A DNA stretch of 64,000 nucleotides from Chamaesiphon minutus PCC 6605. Lineage in GTDB: Bacteria > Cyanobacteriota > Cyanobacteriia > Cyanobacteriales > Chamaesiphonaceae. Shown here piece by piece: positions 46,222 to 55,781 of the stretch. Numbering within the stretch: position 1 is the stretch's first letter; every line of letters begins with the position of its first letter. Location of the stretch: the NCBI RefSeq assembly GCF_000317145.1, contig NC_019697.1, positions 1 to 64,000 of the forward strand. The letters run 5' to 3'. The notes below the pieces were generated by a model, which ran no database searches, was not told the origin of the DNA, and worked only from the letters and a program-made list of their open reading frames with translations. Position numbers and translations under genes: made by a program.

Positions 46222-47925
46222 ATGGTGAAAAGTTCCAGTCCTAAATTTATGCACGGAGATAGTAGCTTGGCCGATCTGACGATGACATCGTTAGATTCAC
46301 TTACCAGTATCGCCGCCGAACGCCAAACGATCGAACAATTATTGTCGATCGGGACTGCACTATCCGATTGTCTCAATTTAACAGAATTACTCGACTTAAT
46401 TTTGTCTAAAAGTCGGGAAATTACTTGTAGCGATGCGGGGAGTGTCTATTCGATCGATCGCACTCATGGCGAGCCAAAGTTAATTTTTAAAGCCGCGCAG
46501 AATGACTCGCGCCCCAATATTTCTTTTCAGTCGGCGAGTCTCCCCCTGAATCTAGAAAGTTTGGCGGGATATGTGGCAATTACGGGGGAAAGTCTAAATA
46601 TTCCCGATGCTTATGCACTGGGTAATAACGTTCCTTATAAATTCGATCGCCATTTCGATCTTGAGTTTGATTATCGCACGGTGTCGGTGCTGGTGATCCC
46701 GATGCAAAATCGCGAAGGCGAGACAATTGGGGTATTGCAATTGATCGATCGTAAGCTCAAAGCAGATATCCAAATTACGCCAGAAAATGCGCTCTGTGTA
46801 ACGCAACCCTATTCTAATTGGGAACAGCAAATCATTCGCTCGTTAGCTTCCCAAGCGGCAATTTCGATCGAGCGCAATCATCTGTTAGAGAGTATCGAGG
46901 AGTTATTTGCCGGATTTATTACTGCCTCGGTACAAGTCATCGAAAGCCGCGATCCGAGTACCGCCGGACATTCCGAGCGCGTCGCCAAATTGAGCGTGCG
47001 GCTGAGTCAGGAAGTCAATAGTGTCGAATCGGGAATCCTCGCCGCGATCCGTTTTAACGATCGCCAGATTCAAGAAATCCGCTATGCATCTCTCCTTCAC
47101 GACTTTGGTAAAATTAGCATTCCTGAAGCGATCGTCCAAAAAGGTAAAAAACTTTATCCCCACCAACTCACCGAACTCAGTCACCGCTTCAATCTGCTCC
47201 GCCGCACTTGGGAATTAGAATTTGCCGAACGAAAGTTCACCTACTTATTAAATCCGCCGCTAGAGTATCGCCATCAGACAGGTGATAATTGTCTCCATTG
47301 CCACCACTTACAACAATTAGATCTCGAATTGCAAGCCAAACTCGATCGCTTGCAATCTTATTGGGAATTAGTCAATAAACTCAATCAACCCGATGTCGTA
47401 CTGACGATCGAATTTGCCGAAAAATTAGATACGATCGTAACAGATCTTCAGCAACTAGCCCAATATACTTACCGCGATCTCGACGGTAATTTACAACCCT
47501 TACTTACCCCCGCCGAAATCGAACAACTGTTAATTCCCAGAGGTTCGCTCACCGCCGCCGAACGCTCGATCGTGGAATCTCATGTCAGCCACACTTACGA
47601 TTTTCTGTGCAAAATTCCCTGGACGAAACATCTTCAAGATGTACCCAAAATTGCAGGTTCCCACCACGAAAAGTTAGATGGTAGCGGTTATCCCAGAAGG
47701 TTGACGGCGATCGATATTCCCATCCAATCGCAAATCATGACGATCGCCGATATTTATGATGCTTTAACGGCTAGCGATCGACCATACAAACCGCGTTTAT
47801 CACTCGATCGAACCTTAGCTATTTTGCATCAAGAAGCCACCGCAGGCAAGCTCGAAAGTAATCTTTTAGAGCTATTCGAGCAACGTCAAGTTTACTCGGT
47901 GTTAAGCGACATAAATCCTGCTTGA
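46222..47925 (+). CDS. GAF and HD-GYP domain protein (predicted c-di-GMP phosphodiesterase)
   Basis: 567 residues. GAF domain at about 30-220 (TELLDLILSKSREITCSDAGSVYSID). HD-GYP domain from about 230: HSERVAKLSVRLSQE, LLHDFGKISIPE with the HD pair, and HHEKLDGSGYP with the GYP signature. A segment of roughly 150 residues lies between the HD and GYP parts, including CLHCHH, a CxxCH pattern that in a cytosolic protein is more likely a metal site than haem c. HD-GYP enzymes break down cyclic di-GMP. Next gene 33 bases on. Confidence 0.88.
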   Translation: MVKSSSPKFMHGDSSLADLTMTSLDSLTSIAAERQTIEQLLSIGTALSDCLNLTELLDLILSKSREITCSDAGSVYSIDRTHGEPKLIFKAAQNDSRPNISFQSASLPLNLESLAGYVAITGESLNIPDAYALGNNVPYKFDRHFDLEFDYRTVSVLVIPMQNREGETIGVLQLIDRKLKADIQITPENALCVTQPYSNWEQQIIRSLASQAAISIERNHLLESIEELFAGFITASVQVIESRDPSTAGHSERVAKLSVRLSQEVNSVESGILAAIRFNDRQIQEIRYASLLHDFGKISIPEAIVQKGKKLYPHQLTELSHRFNLLRRTWELEFAERKFTYLLNPPLEYRHQTGDNCLHCHHLQQLDLELQAKLDRLQSYWELVNKLNQPDVVLTIEFAEKLDTIVTDLQQLAQYTYRDLDGNLQPLLTPAEIEQLLIPRGSLTAAERSIVESHVSHTYDFLCKIPWTKHLQDVPKIAGSHHEKLDGSGYPRRLTAIDIPIQSQIMTIADIYDALTASDRPYKPRLSLDRTLAILHQEATAGKLESNLLELFEQRQVYSVLSDINPA

Positions 47926-47958
47926 GAATAATTCCAGATCTTTAAAATACACGATCTC

Positions 47959-48417
47959 ATGAGCGATTGGATAAAAGTCAAAGGTTGGATCGAAAAAGGG
48001 TATGGTGTCGCATCGGGACAAGCCCAAAATCCGCGCTTTCCACAAGGAACGATCGAAATGCAAAAGCCATTCTTTCGCGGTCGAGGGCTGGATCTGAGTG
48101 CATATTTTCCAGGTACGATTAATCTATCGATCGCTCCATGCAAGTATAAAATTAAACAGGCTAAATATACATTTAAACAGGTGAAATGGTCGCCAAACGA
48201 CCCAGCCGAAGACTTTTCATTTTTTGATTGCCAGATCGTACTAGAAGTCGATCGGGTAGTAAATGGATTAATTTACTATCCACATCCCGAAACAAAGCCA
48301 GAACACTTTCAACCACCAGATATTCTAGAAATTATCGCACCTTTTATTAGCAATTTAGAATACGAAAACGAACTAGTTATTGCCGTTAATAGTCAGCAGA
48401 TAAATATTGAATACTAG
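47959..48417 (+). CDS. Protein resembling archaeal CTP-dependent riboflavin kinase (DUF120-like)
   Basis: 152 residues. The layout recalls archaeal RibK: an opening VKGWIEKGYGVASG, the FPGTINLSI segment matching the nucleotide/riboflavin loop GTLNL, and the ending DILEIIAPFISNLEYENELVIAV matching the EIIAPxxLRxxxxLxDGD region. Between them lies FSFFDCQIVLEVDRVVNGLIYYPHPETKP, which fits the sheet and the Thr/His-rich segment. The ATG start gives no signal. The fit is by eye; riboflavin kinase activity is unproven, and bacteria normally use RibF. It may be cotranscribed with the HD-GYP gene 33 bases upstream. Confidence 0.5.
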   Translation: MSDWIKVKGWIEKGYGVASGQAQNPRFPQGTIEMQKPFFRGRGLDLSAYFPGTINLSIAPCKYKIKQAKYTFKQVKWSPNDPAEDFSFFDCQIVLEVDRVVNGLIYYPHPETKPEHFQPPDILEIIAPFISNLEYENELVIAVNSQQINIEY

Positions 48418-48870
48418 ATATTAAAGCGATAGTCTACAGTCTAAAAATTTGGCTCTCAATCCGAGCGTTAAATCAAGAAACTTCCTGCGAAAGTCAGAGG
48501 ATAGGGGATAGGGAATAGTTATATCCAGCACGTTCGGCTAATTCTAGGTCGTCGATTGTAGTTACATACTTAGATGCCAATCTCGAAGATTGTGATTGAA
48601 TATACATCGAAATACTGTGAAATTTGGTATACTTAAAATTAATAAATACCAATACTCAGGTTTCTACCAGTCGCTCTGTTACTTTAATCTGTGAGTGAAA
48701 GTATGGAAATTAGGTAATTGGGTTTAATTAAATCTAAAAGAGCGACCGTGCATAATAAAGCTGCCGTAACTGGGCTGCTCATATTTCAGTCCAGCTTTGC
48801 ATAGATTTTGTCTTTAATTTCACCTAGTTACAATCGAGAGATCGATTTCAAAATTTAAATTATTAGTGTC
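48418..48870. other. Gap without a recognised gene
   Basis: About 450 bases with low GC. No reading frame with recognisable protein content, no tRNA and no array found. The last 60 bases may hold the promoter of the methyltransferase gene. Confidence 0.4.
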
Positions 48871-49641
48871 ATGACATCTTCGATCGGTAACAAAGATTTA
48901 TTTGCTAGCGTCGAGTTTTCGACTTGGATCGAAATCGAACATATATTTGCAGAAGAGAAATATATGATTCAAAAATATCTTCAGCCACACCTAAAAACAG
49001 TTGAAGCAGGTACCAATGGCGGTAGAATCCTGCTGAATATGAAAGAAATGGGATTTACAGCTCTAGCTGGATTCGATAACGTTCCAGAATTAATCGAGGC
49101 AGCGATCGCTAGAAATCCCGAGCGAGATATTGATTTTCAAGTTCAAGATGCGGTGAAATTATCTTATCCAGACGATAGCTTCGACCAAATTCTTTATTTA
49201 CAACAGATTCTGTGTTTGCTCGAATCTGAAGATAGACTCAAAGCAATGCAAGAATCTTTGCGAATTCTTAAGCCAGGGGGAATCGGCTTATTTTCATTCC
49301 TGAATTTTGAGTCGCGCAGCTCGCAGTTCCCATTTTCAATATATATAGCCTATCTCAAAGCATTACGAAAATTGAGGGGCAACGCTTTGAGTATTCAATA
49401 TTTACCGTGGATCGTGCTCGGTGGTAAATTTAATTTTGAATCGACACTGCTAGATCGATCGCCTCATGTATATTGGTATCGAATCTCAGAAGCCTATGCC
49501 GAATTAAAATCTGTCGGGTTTAAGATTGTCGGTATTGGCACTATCCCCCAAATTCTGGCAGGCGATCTAAAAACTACCGATCGCGAATTATTAACCGAAC
49601 AGACTTCTGGTACATTGTACATTGCCGTCCAGAAGCCATAA
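48871..49641 (+). CDS. Class I SAM-dependent methyltransferase
   Basis: 256 residues. SAM-binding motif I reads KTVEAGTNGGRILLNM, with the acidic motif II in LAGFDNVPELIEAA, motif III area FQVQDAVKLSYPDDSFDQILYL, and ILKPGGIGLFSF after the sheet. The usual GxGxG is here AGTNGG, a little altered. Substrate unknown. It is unrelated in sequence to the broken methyltransferase at 4410. The gene is AT-richer than recQ beside it. Confidence 0.85.
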   Translation: MTSSIGNKDLFASVEFSTWIEIEHIFAEEKYMIQKYLQPHLKTVEAGTNGGRILLNMKEMGFTALAGFDNVPELIEAAIARNPERDIDFQVQDAVKLSYPDDSFDQILYLQQILCLLESEDRLKAMQESLRILKPGGIGLFSFLNFESRSSQFPFSIYIAYLKALRKLRGNALSIQYLPWIVLGGKFNFESTLLDRSPHVYWYRISEAYAELKSVGFKIVGIGTIPQILAGDLKTTDRELLTEQTSGTLYIAVQKP

Positions 49642-49735
49642 CCCTTCGGCTCATCTTGAGTTTTTCTCGATCGGTTGCTGCGCTGGTCAAAGATTCGGGT
49701 ACTGCTTGAGTAGTATATTCTCGATCGGGAATCAC

Positions 49736-51175
49736 CTAACTTGCCAAACAGCGATCGCAACGACCGCACCGCCAATTACTTTGCGCTGGCTTCGCACCAA
49801 AAGCAGTAAGTAAATATTTCCAGCGACAGCCAGACTCAGTAATATAAGTCGGAACTTCGCGAAAAAGTTGCTGGTGTTGCGATCGCAACAACTTCCAATC
49901 GGGTGACTTCCCAGTTATGGTGCGACGATATTTAAATGGTGTTTCCCAGGCTAGCTCGCCGACACTATGCAATAGAGATAAAGCAACTGCACTTTTTGGA
50001 AATTGCCGCTCGATCTGCTGTATGTCACCACTAGCTGGGAGTTTTTTTGCCATGGCCGTTGCAAGATTGTAATATCGATCGACACTTTCAGTAAAAAATC
50101 TGTTGCGCTGGCGGTCTTCTGGATACAATAAACCTGTTGATTCGCACGCTAATAATAATGCCTCAGATGGCTGGCCATCTCGTCCGGCTCGACCGATTTC
50201 CTGAATATATTCAGCTAATAATACTGGCGGATGAAAATGAGCGATCCACCGCACATTTGCTTTATTAATCCCCATCCCAAACGCACAGGTACAGACCACG
50301 TATTGTAATTTTCCACTCAACCAGTCGCCCTCGAGCCGCCGTCGCGCTTGGGGACTCAAACCCGCATGATAAGCTGCTGTGGTATCACCGCGCGCTGCTA
50401 ACCATGCGGCCAATTCTGCACTCGTGTCGCGAGTTCTCACATAGATTAATCCAGATTGCTGTGGATATTTGTCGATAAACCTAATTAACCGATGTTTGCG
50501 TCCGCTCGGCGTCCAAATTTGGTTGACTGATAAGTGCAGATTTGGGCGGTAAGGAGTGAGCAAAAATTTTGCTGGCTTGTCGAGTTGCAGTACTCGTTCG
50601 ATTGTCTGCTGCGATCGGGGGTCAGCAGTCGCTGTAAAGGCCGCGATCGAGATTTTAGTGCCTAGTGGCTTAGATTGAATTAAGGTGGCGCGAATCGCCC
50701 CCAATCGTCGATAGGTGGGACGAAATGTTTCGCCCCAATGTACCAGACAATGAGCTTCATCGATAACGAGTCGATCGATCTTCAGTTCGGGATCGCATAA
50801 TTTCTCCCACACTGGTGTCGAAAGTAGGGTTTCTGGGGAGAGATATAGCAGTTTCAATTGGTGCGAGGCTAGGCGTCGTAGTGTTTGGCTCCGCTCGGAT
50901 GTCGGAATCTCGCTATGTAGCAATCCCGCTGCTACTCCTTTGACGATTAATTCCTGCACTTGATTTTCCATCAAGGCAACTAGGGGCGAAATTACCAACG
51001 TCACGCCCTCGCTCAATAAAGCTGGTAGCTGAAAGCACAAAGATTTCCCCCCACCAGTCGGCATCACAATCAGTGCATCCCGCTGTTGGAGCAAACAGTC
51101 AATTATTTCTCCTTGAGGGGTTCTGAGTCGATCGTAGCCCCAAACCTGTTGCAATTTGGCGTGAATTCGATCCAT
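49736..51175 (-). CDS. recQ: RecQ-family ATP-dependent DNA helicase
   Basis: About 479 residues from the ATG at 51175 (MDRIHAKLQQVWGYDRLR); an upstream ATG at 51196 would add seven. Superfamily 2 motifs: Walker A MPTGGGKS, DEAH in VIDEAHCLVHWG, motif V VVCTCAFGMGINKANV and motif VI QEIGRAGRDGQPS. The C-terminus ends soon after a zinc-like WRCGRCDRC. There is no HRDC domain, so it is a short RecQ, as common in cyanobacteria. Before the transposon inserted, the Gfo/Idh gene lay just upstream on the same strand. Confidence 0.92.
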   Translation of the reverse strand: MDRIHAKLQQVWGYDRLRTPQGEIIDCLLQQRDALIVMPTGGGKSLCFQLPALLSEGVTLVISPLVALMENQVQELIVKGVAAGLLHSEIPTSERSQTLRRLASHQLKLLYLSPETLLSTPVWEKLCDPELKIDRLVIDEAHCLVHWGETFRPTYRRLGAIRATLIQSKPLGTKISIAAFTATADPRSQQTIERVLQLDKPAKFLLTPYRPNLHLSVNQIWTPSGRKHRLIRFIDKYPQQSGLIYVRTRDTSAELAAWLAARGDTTAAYHAGLSPQARRRLEGDWLSGKLQYVVCTCAFGMGINKANVRWIAHFHPPVLLAEYIQEIGRAGRDGQPSEALLLACESTGLLYPEDRQRNRFFTESVDRYYNLATAMAKKLPASGDIQQIERQFPKSAVALSLLHSVGELAWETPFKYRRTITGKSPDWKLLRSQHQQLFREVPTYITESGCRWKYLLTAFGAKPAQSNWRCGRCDRCLAS

Positions 51176-51226
51176 TCGTAAAAAAATTAGGGGCAAATCC
51201 TGAAATGCCCCTACATCTTACCTCTA

Positions 51227-51314
51227 TTTAGGTTTTAGGCTTTAGGCATTAGGTTTGAGGGCGTAAGAAGGATACAGCCGTTCTCTGAATACCTAATACC
51301 TGACATCTAACCCC
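51227..51314. repeat. TTTAGG heptamer repeats upstream of recQ
   Basis: TTTAGG/TTTTAGG units at 51227-51262 and CCTAATA/CCTGACA units at 51288-51314, the same family as the longer arrays. The left end of the Tn7-like element begins 12 bases after. Confidence 0.6.
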
Positions 51315-51566
51315 TTCGCTCATTGTGTGACTTATGGGATAACTTGGCACAGTCGTCAACCATAAATTGGCTTTTTAATAACGAAAACACGTCGTTTCAG
51401 GCGATCGCTCGCGATAAGTTGTAAACCATAACTTGGCAGTAAGTACCTAAATTCAATCATAATAAGGCAATGAGTTCTTTTTGAGAATTGTGTGCTAACA
51501 TCGCTAAAAATGGCAATTTTCAAGAACTCTCAGCCAAGATATGGTTGACTCCAAGGAGTATTCAAC

Positions 51567-54272
51567 TTGAACCCAAGAGAATTTGAACGATGGTGTCAGA
51601 CACTGAACTTGCCACCAGCAGCCATCGAAGCGATCGCTAAGATCCGGTCGGCTCCCCCAAGCCGTCGCGTCCAAGGACGAGCCTCTAATGTCAGCGGTAC
51701 CTACCCTTCCCAAAAAATGGGGTTGACCATCCAATTTGAAAGCCACAAGGTAGAATTGTGGGCGATCTACTTGATGGAACACGACCCAACTGTTCTAGAG
51801 TTTTACGACCAACCATCCTGCTTTAAAATTCAATACACCAACAAATCTGGACGCAAGATCGGTCACTATCACACGCCAGACTTCTTTGTCCTGGGCACCA
51901 AATCAGCCGCCTGGGTGGAATGGAAAACCGAAGCCGAACTGGAGAAACTGAGTGAAAAATATCCCACTCGTTATCTCCAAGCCGCAGATGGCTCGTGGCG
52001 ATGCCCGCCTGGAGAGGCTTATGCTTCTCCATTGGGTCTTGAATATCACGTTCGCACTGATGCCTCATTAGACCCCATCTATATCCAGAACTTAATCTTC
52101 CTAGAGGATTACCTCGGATTTAAGACAGACAGTAATCCGTCGATTCAAGCACTGGTCAAAGAGAGAGTTAAAACAGCACCAGGCATCACTTTAGCCGCTC
52201 TGTTGGCATCCTCACCCCAAATCAGTGCCAATGATGTCTATGTGATGATAGTCCTCGACCAACTCTACATCGCACTCTTAGATGTGCCGCTCGTACAGCA
52301 CGAACGAGTACGGCTATATCCAGACCGCCAGACTTATGACACTTATCGAGAAAGTTCTCAACACCAAAAAGATCTAACTATTGCTGACACTGCACCACCG
52401 ACATTAGTTGCCAACACTCGTCTGCGCTGGGATGGCAGACTCTGGACATTAGTTAATCTGGGAGAGACAACCACTACCCTACTACCAGAAATCGGACAGC
52501 CACTGCAAATATCTTCCGCATTCTTTTACCAACTTCTCGACGGCGGAGCAATTAACTTTCCTGAAACAGAAGGAGCGACGAATCCAGCAGTAATAGCATT
52601 GATGGAGGGAGCATCCCCAAGCGATCTGAGAACAGCTAACCAACGGTTTGGGGCAGTCATGGCAGAGCGAGAGCAAGGAGCCGCAGGGCAGAGCGATGTC
52701 TCCAAACGGACTCTGTACCGATGGTTGAAGCAGTTGAAAGAGGCAGAACTTAAATACGGTTGCGGCTATGTCGGATTGCTACCCAAAACGCAAGCACGGG
52801 GGAACCGGACAACCAAAGCCCCAAACGTATCGAGTGAATTACTCAACACCTTTATTACCGGGCAGTTTGAAACCCCCACCCAAGCACCCGCCGCTTCAGT
52901 CTATCGAGCATACCAACGAGCTTGCGAACAGCAGGGCATTCCCTCACTGTCGCGGTGTACTTTTTACGCTCGTCTCCAACAACGACCGATTCACGAGCAG
53001 ACTGAAAAGCGCAAAGGCTCTAAAGCTGCCTATCGCCACCAACCTTGGTATTGGGAACTAACTTACAGTACCCCTCGCCACGGCGACCGCCCCCTGGGTA
53101 TCGTTCATATCGACCACACTCAACTCGATCTAGAATTGCGTTCTGCGACAACAGGAAGATTGCTGGGAAGACCTTGGCTGACCTTAATGGTAGATGCCTA
53201 TTCACGCCGCATCCTCACCATTTATCTGACCTTCGACCCACCCAGTTACCGTTCCTGCATGATGGCGATTCGCATCTGCGTTCAACGCTTCGGTCGCTTC
53301 CCGCAAGCCATCGTGGTCGATGGTGGGAAAGAGTTTCACAGCGTCTATTTTGACACCTTACTCGCGCGTTATCACTGTACCAAAAAGACTCGTCCTGGAG
53401 CCAAACCCCGCTTTGGTAGTGTAATCGAGCGACTGTTTGGGACTACCAATACCCAGTTAATCTTCAACTTGTCAGGCAACACCCAAGCGACCAAACAAGT
53501 GCGAGAAATTACCAAGGCAGTTAACCCCAAACAACATGCCCTGTGGACATTGGGCGATTTGTACGCCTATTTGGTTGAGTATGCCTATGTTGTTTACGAC
53601 CAAAACGAACACCCAGCCTTATCGATGTCACCCCAGAGTGCTTACGAGCAGGGAGAAATGAACGCAGGGGAACGACTGCATCGGCGGATTGCTTATGATG
53701 AAGATTTTATCCTCGCCACTCACCCCAGTCCGCGTTCGGGACAGGCTTTAGTTCAACCTGGAAAGGGGATTAAATTGAATTACCTCTACTATTGGAGCGA
53801 TGCGTTCCGCCATCCTGAAGTCGAACGCACGAAAGTCTCAGTGCGTTACGACCCCTTCGATTTAGGCGTGGCTTATGCTTACGTTCAAGGGCGATGGGTT
53901 AAGTGCATTTCTCAGTATTACAGCATTTTCTCAGGACGCAGCGAACGAGAACTGCTGTTAGCTTCGCTCGAAATCAAGCAACAAGCCAAACTCACTCAGA
54001 CGAACACTACTATTTCGGCTAAACGTCTAGCTGATTTCCTTAGTAATGTCACCGCTCATGAGGCTTTGATGCTGCAACGCTTGCGGGATTTGGAGGGGCA
54101 AAATGTCCTCAATACACTCGGACAAAGAGCGTCGTCTGCTCCACAGAGCCAGCCCCAGCCACAAACAGAACCACTCGCTCCTAATAGTCTTCAAACCCTT
54201 GCTCCCACTCAACCTAGTCCAGCCTTAGTCTTAGATCTGTCCCAAATCCCGTTGTTTGAGGAGTACCGTTAA
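51567..54272 (+). CDS. tnsAB: TnsA-TnsB fusion transposase
   Basis: 901 residues. Residues 1 to about 215 are a TnsA-like endonuclease with its site intact by eye: Glu63 (KVELW), Asp105 (TPDFF) and Glu118-x-Lys120 (VEWK), and DPTVLEFYDQP in the usual place. After a linker and DNA-binding segments comes a TnsB/Rve integrase core: Asp516 (VHIDHTQLD), Asp585 (VVDGGKEF) and Glu621 (VIERLFG), D(36)E spacing. TnsA cuts the 5' and TnsB the 3' ends, so a fusion predicts cut-and-paste transposition. Start is the TTG at 51567 with AAGGAG 8 bases upstream; a 9-codon ORF from ATG 51541 overlaps it. Its stop overlaps the tnsC start (TAATG). Confidence 0.92.
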   Translation: MNPREFERWCQTLNLPPAAIEAIAKIRSAPPSRRVQGRASNVSGTYPSQKMGLTIQFESHKVELWAIYLMEHDPTVLEFYDQPSCFKIQYTNKSGRKIGHYHTPDFFVLGTKSAAWVEWKTEAELEKLSEKYPTRYLQAADGSWRCPPGEAYASPLGLEYHVRTDASLDPIYIQNLIFLEDYLGFKTDSNPSIQALVKERVKTAPGITLAALLASSPQISANDVYVMIVLDQLYIALLDVPLVQHERVRLYPDRQTYDTYRESSQHQKDLTIADTAPPTLVANTRLRWDGRLWTLVNLGETTTTLLPEIGQPLQISSAFFYQLLDGGAINFPETEGATNPAVIALMEGASPSDLRTANQRFGAVMAEREQGAAGQSDVSKRTLYRWLKQLKEAELKYGCGYVGLLPKTQARGNRTTKAPNVSSELLNTFITGQFETPTQAPAASVYRAYQRACEQQGIPSLSRCTFYARLQQRPIHEQTEKRKGSKAAYRHQPWYWELTYSTPRHGDRPLGIVHIDHTQLDLELRSATTGRLLGRPWLTLMVDAYSRRILTIYLTFDPPSYRSCMMAIRICVQRFGRFPQAIVVDGGKEFHSVYFDTLLARYHCTKKTRPGAKPRFGSVIERLFGTTNTQLIFNLSGNTQATKQVREITKAVNPKQHALWTLGDLYAYLVEYAYVVYDQNEHPALSMSPQSAYEQGEMNAGERLHRRIAYDEDFILATHPSPRSGQALVQPGKGIKLNYLYYWSDAFRHPEVERTKVSVRYDPFDLGVAYAYVQGRWVKCISQYYSIFSGRSERELLLASLEIKQQAKLTQTNTTISAKRLADFLSNVTAHEALMLQRLRDLEGQNVLNTLGQRASSAPQSQPQPQTEPLAPNSLQTLAPTQPSPALVLDLSQIPLFEEYR

Positions 54273-55723
54273 TGAAGGATGTTGTGACTGTCGATCTGAC
54301 GCTGGAATTAACATCCAAGCTGAATCACTTTAAAGAGTATGCTGTGTCACATCCTCAACTACTCCAGGTAGATAAGGTATTGATGCAAGCCATTCAAGAA
54401 CCCGCTGGATTTGCTCATGTGCTGATTTATGGGCCTTCTGGGGTGGGTAAAACGACGATGATTCGTCAAATTTCCCGACGGTTAAATGAGATCTCAAATG
54501 AGATCCCACCAGCGGTTGTTACAGACCGCTCCAGCTATAGTAATGGTGGGGTTGCGCCAGTACCCTTATTGCTGCTGGAAACACGTCCACCGGATGGTGG
54601 AGCCTTCAACCGAGCAGATTACTACCGCACTGCTCTAAAACTGTTGGGTGAACCCTTCTACGAACGCCGTCTGTTGGTCGATATCGATACCGAACAAACG
54701 ATTGAGAAGAAAGGCCGTGGACGGAGTAAAGCTACCCAGTTTAATGATTCTCCCGAACTGCGTCATGCGCTCGAAGCAGCGATGGCGAAACGGGGCGTAA
54801 GAGCTGTGATTCTCGATGAAGCCCAACATCTGATGAAGGTTGGCAGTGGCGCGAGTGGTGGTAAGTTACTCGACCAATTGGACTGGATTAAGTCGATGAC
54901 GAATGTGACTGGGGTGCTGCACATTCTGATTGGCACTTACGAGCTGTTGAACTTTCGCAATTTAAGCGGGCAGGCATCGCGGCGGGGGCTGGATCTGCAT
55001 TTTCCGCGTTATCTGTTTCAACACGAGCAAGACCGTCAGGATTTTCAAGGGGTGTTATTGGCACTGCTCAAGCAAGTTCCACTCACGACTGATATCCCTG
55101 CTTTGATGCAGCATTGGTTCTATTTTTACGAACGGTCGATTGGTTGTATTGGTGTACTCAAGGACTGGCTGATTCGGGCGGTGGCGGCAGCTATCCGCGA
55201 GGGGAGTGACACTTTGACTCAAGGGCGATTAGAGGAACATGCGTTGTCTTTGTCTCAATGCGAACGGATGGCTCTGGATGCGATTGAGGGCGAACAAAAG
55301 CTGGGCTATGCGGAAAGTCGGCGCGACCATTTATGGCGGTTGTTGCAATCTGGGATGACCTCAACGACTGTGCCTACCACTGTTGTCTCCACAACAGTGG
55401 CTGTCGAGGATGCTCCGCCACCTGCCAAAAAGCCAAGGAAAAAGCGTTCCACTTCGTCAACTACTGAGTCAGTGACTGCATCTGTCGAGACTTTCGAGAC
55501 TATCGTTGAACCTGTCCCGCCTAAGAAAAGAAGGAGTAAAAAGGCTGTCACTACGCCAGCGCCAGTCCCAGATCCAGTCCCAGAAACTTTGAATGTCACA
55601 ACCAACGATCTGGCAGTAGATCTGCTTGGGGCTGAAATTCCGCTTCCTGTAGCCGAACCAGCTAAGAAAAAAAACTCAAGGCGTGTCGGACAGCGCAATC
55701 CACAGCGAGATCCAGTTGGCTGA
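54272..55723 (+). CDS. tnsC: TnsC-like AAA+ transposition regulator with basic C-terminal tail
   Basis: 483 residues. AAA+ ATPase: Walker A GPSGVGKT at 54-61, Walker B VILDEAQHL at 179-187, sensor-like HILIGTYELLNF. TnsC proteins bind target DNA and activate TnsB. After residue 370 a low-complexity tail of over 100 residues follows, rich in Thr, Pro and Val, with three Lys/Arg clusters (KKPRKKRS, PKKRRSKK, AKKKNSRR). This tail is unusual for TnsC and could contact DNA without a TniQ adaptor; that is inference. The stop codon is about 100 bases from the right end, so no further gene fits in the element. Confidence 0.9.
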   Translation: MKDVVTVDLTLELTSKLNHFKEYAVSHPQLLQVDKVLMQAIQEPAGFAHVLIYGPSGVGKTTMIRQISRRLNEISNEIPPAVVTDRSSYSNGGVAPVPLLLLETRPPDGGAFNRADYYRTALKLLGEPFYERRLLVDIDTEQTIEKKGRGRSKATQFNDSPELRHALEAAMAKRGVRAVILDEAQHLMKVGSGASGGKLLDQLDWIKSMTNVTGVLHILIGTYELLNFRNLSGQASRRGLDLHFPRYLFQHEQDRQDFQGVLLALLKQVPLTTDIPALMQHWFYFYERSIGCIGVLKDWLIRAVAAAIREGSDTLTQGRLEEHALSLSQCERMALDAIEGEQKLGYAESRRDHLWRLLQSGMTSTTVPTTVVSTTVAVEDAPPPAKKPRKKRSTSSTTESVTASVETFETIVEPVPPKKRRSKKAVTTPAPVPDPVPETLNVTTNDLAVDLLGAEIPLPVAEPAKKKNSRRVGQRNPQRDPVG

Positions 55724-55781
55724 GATGATTGGGGGGTGGACTACTGCTACTAAGATTTTCAAAGGCAGGTACTTGTGCTTG

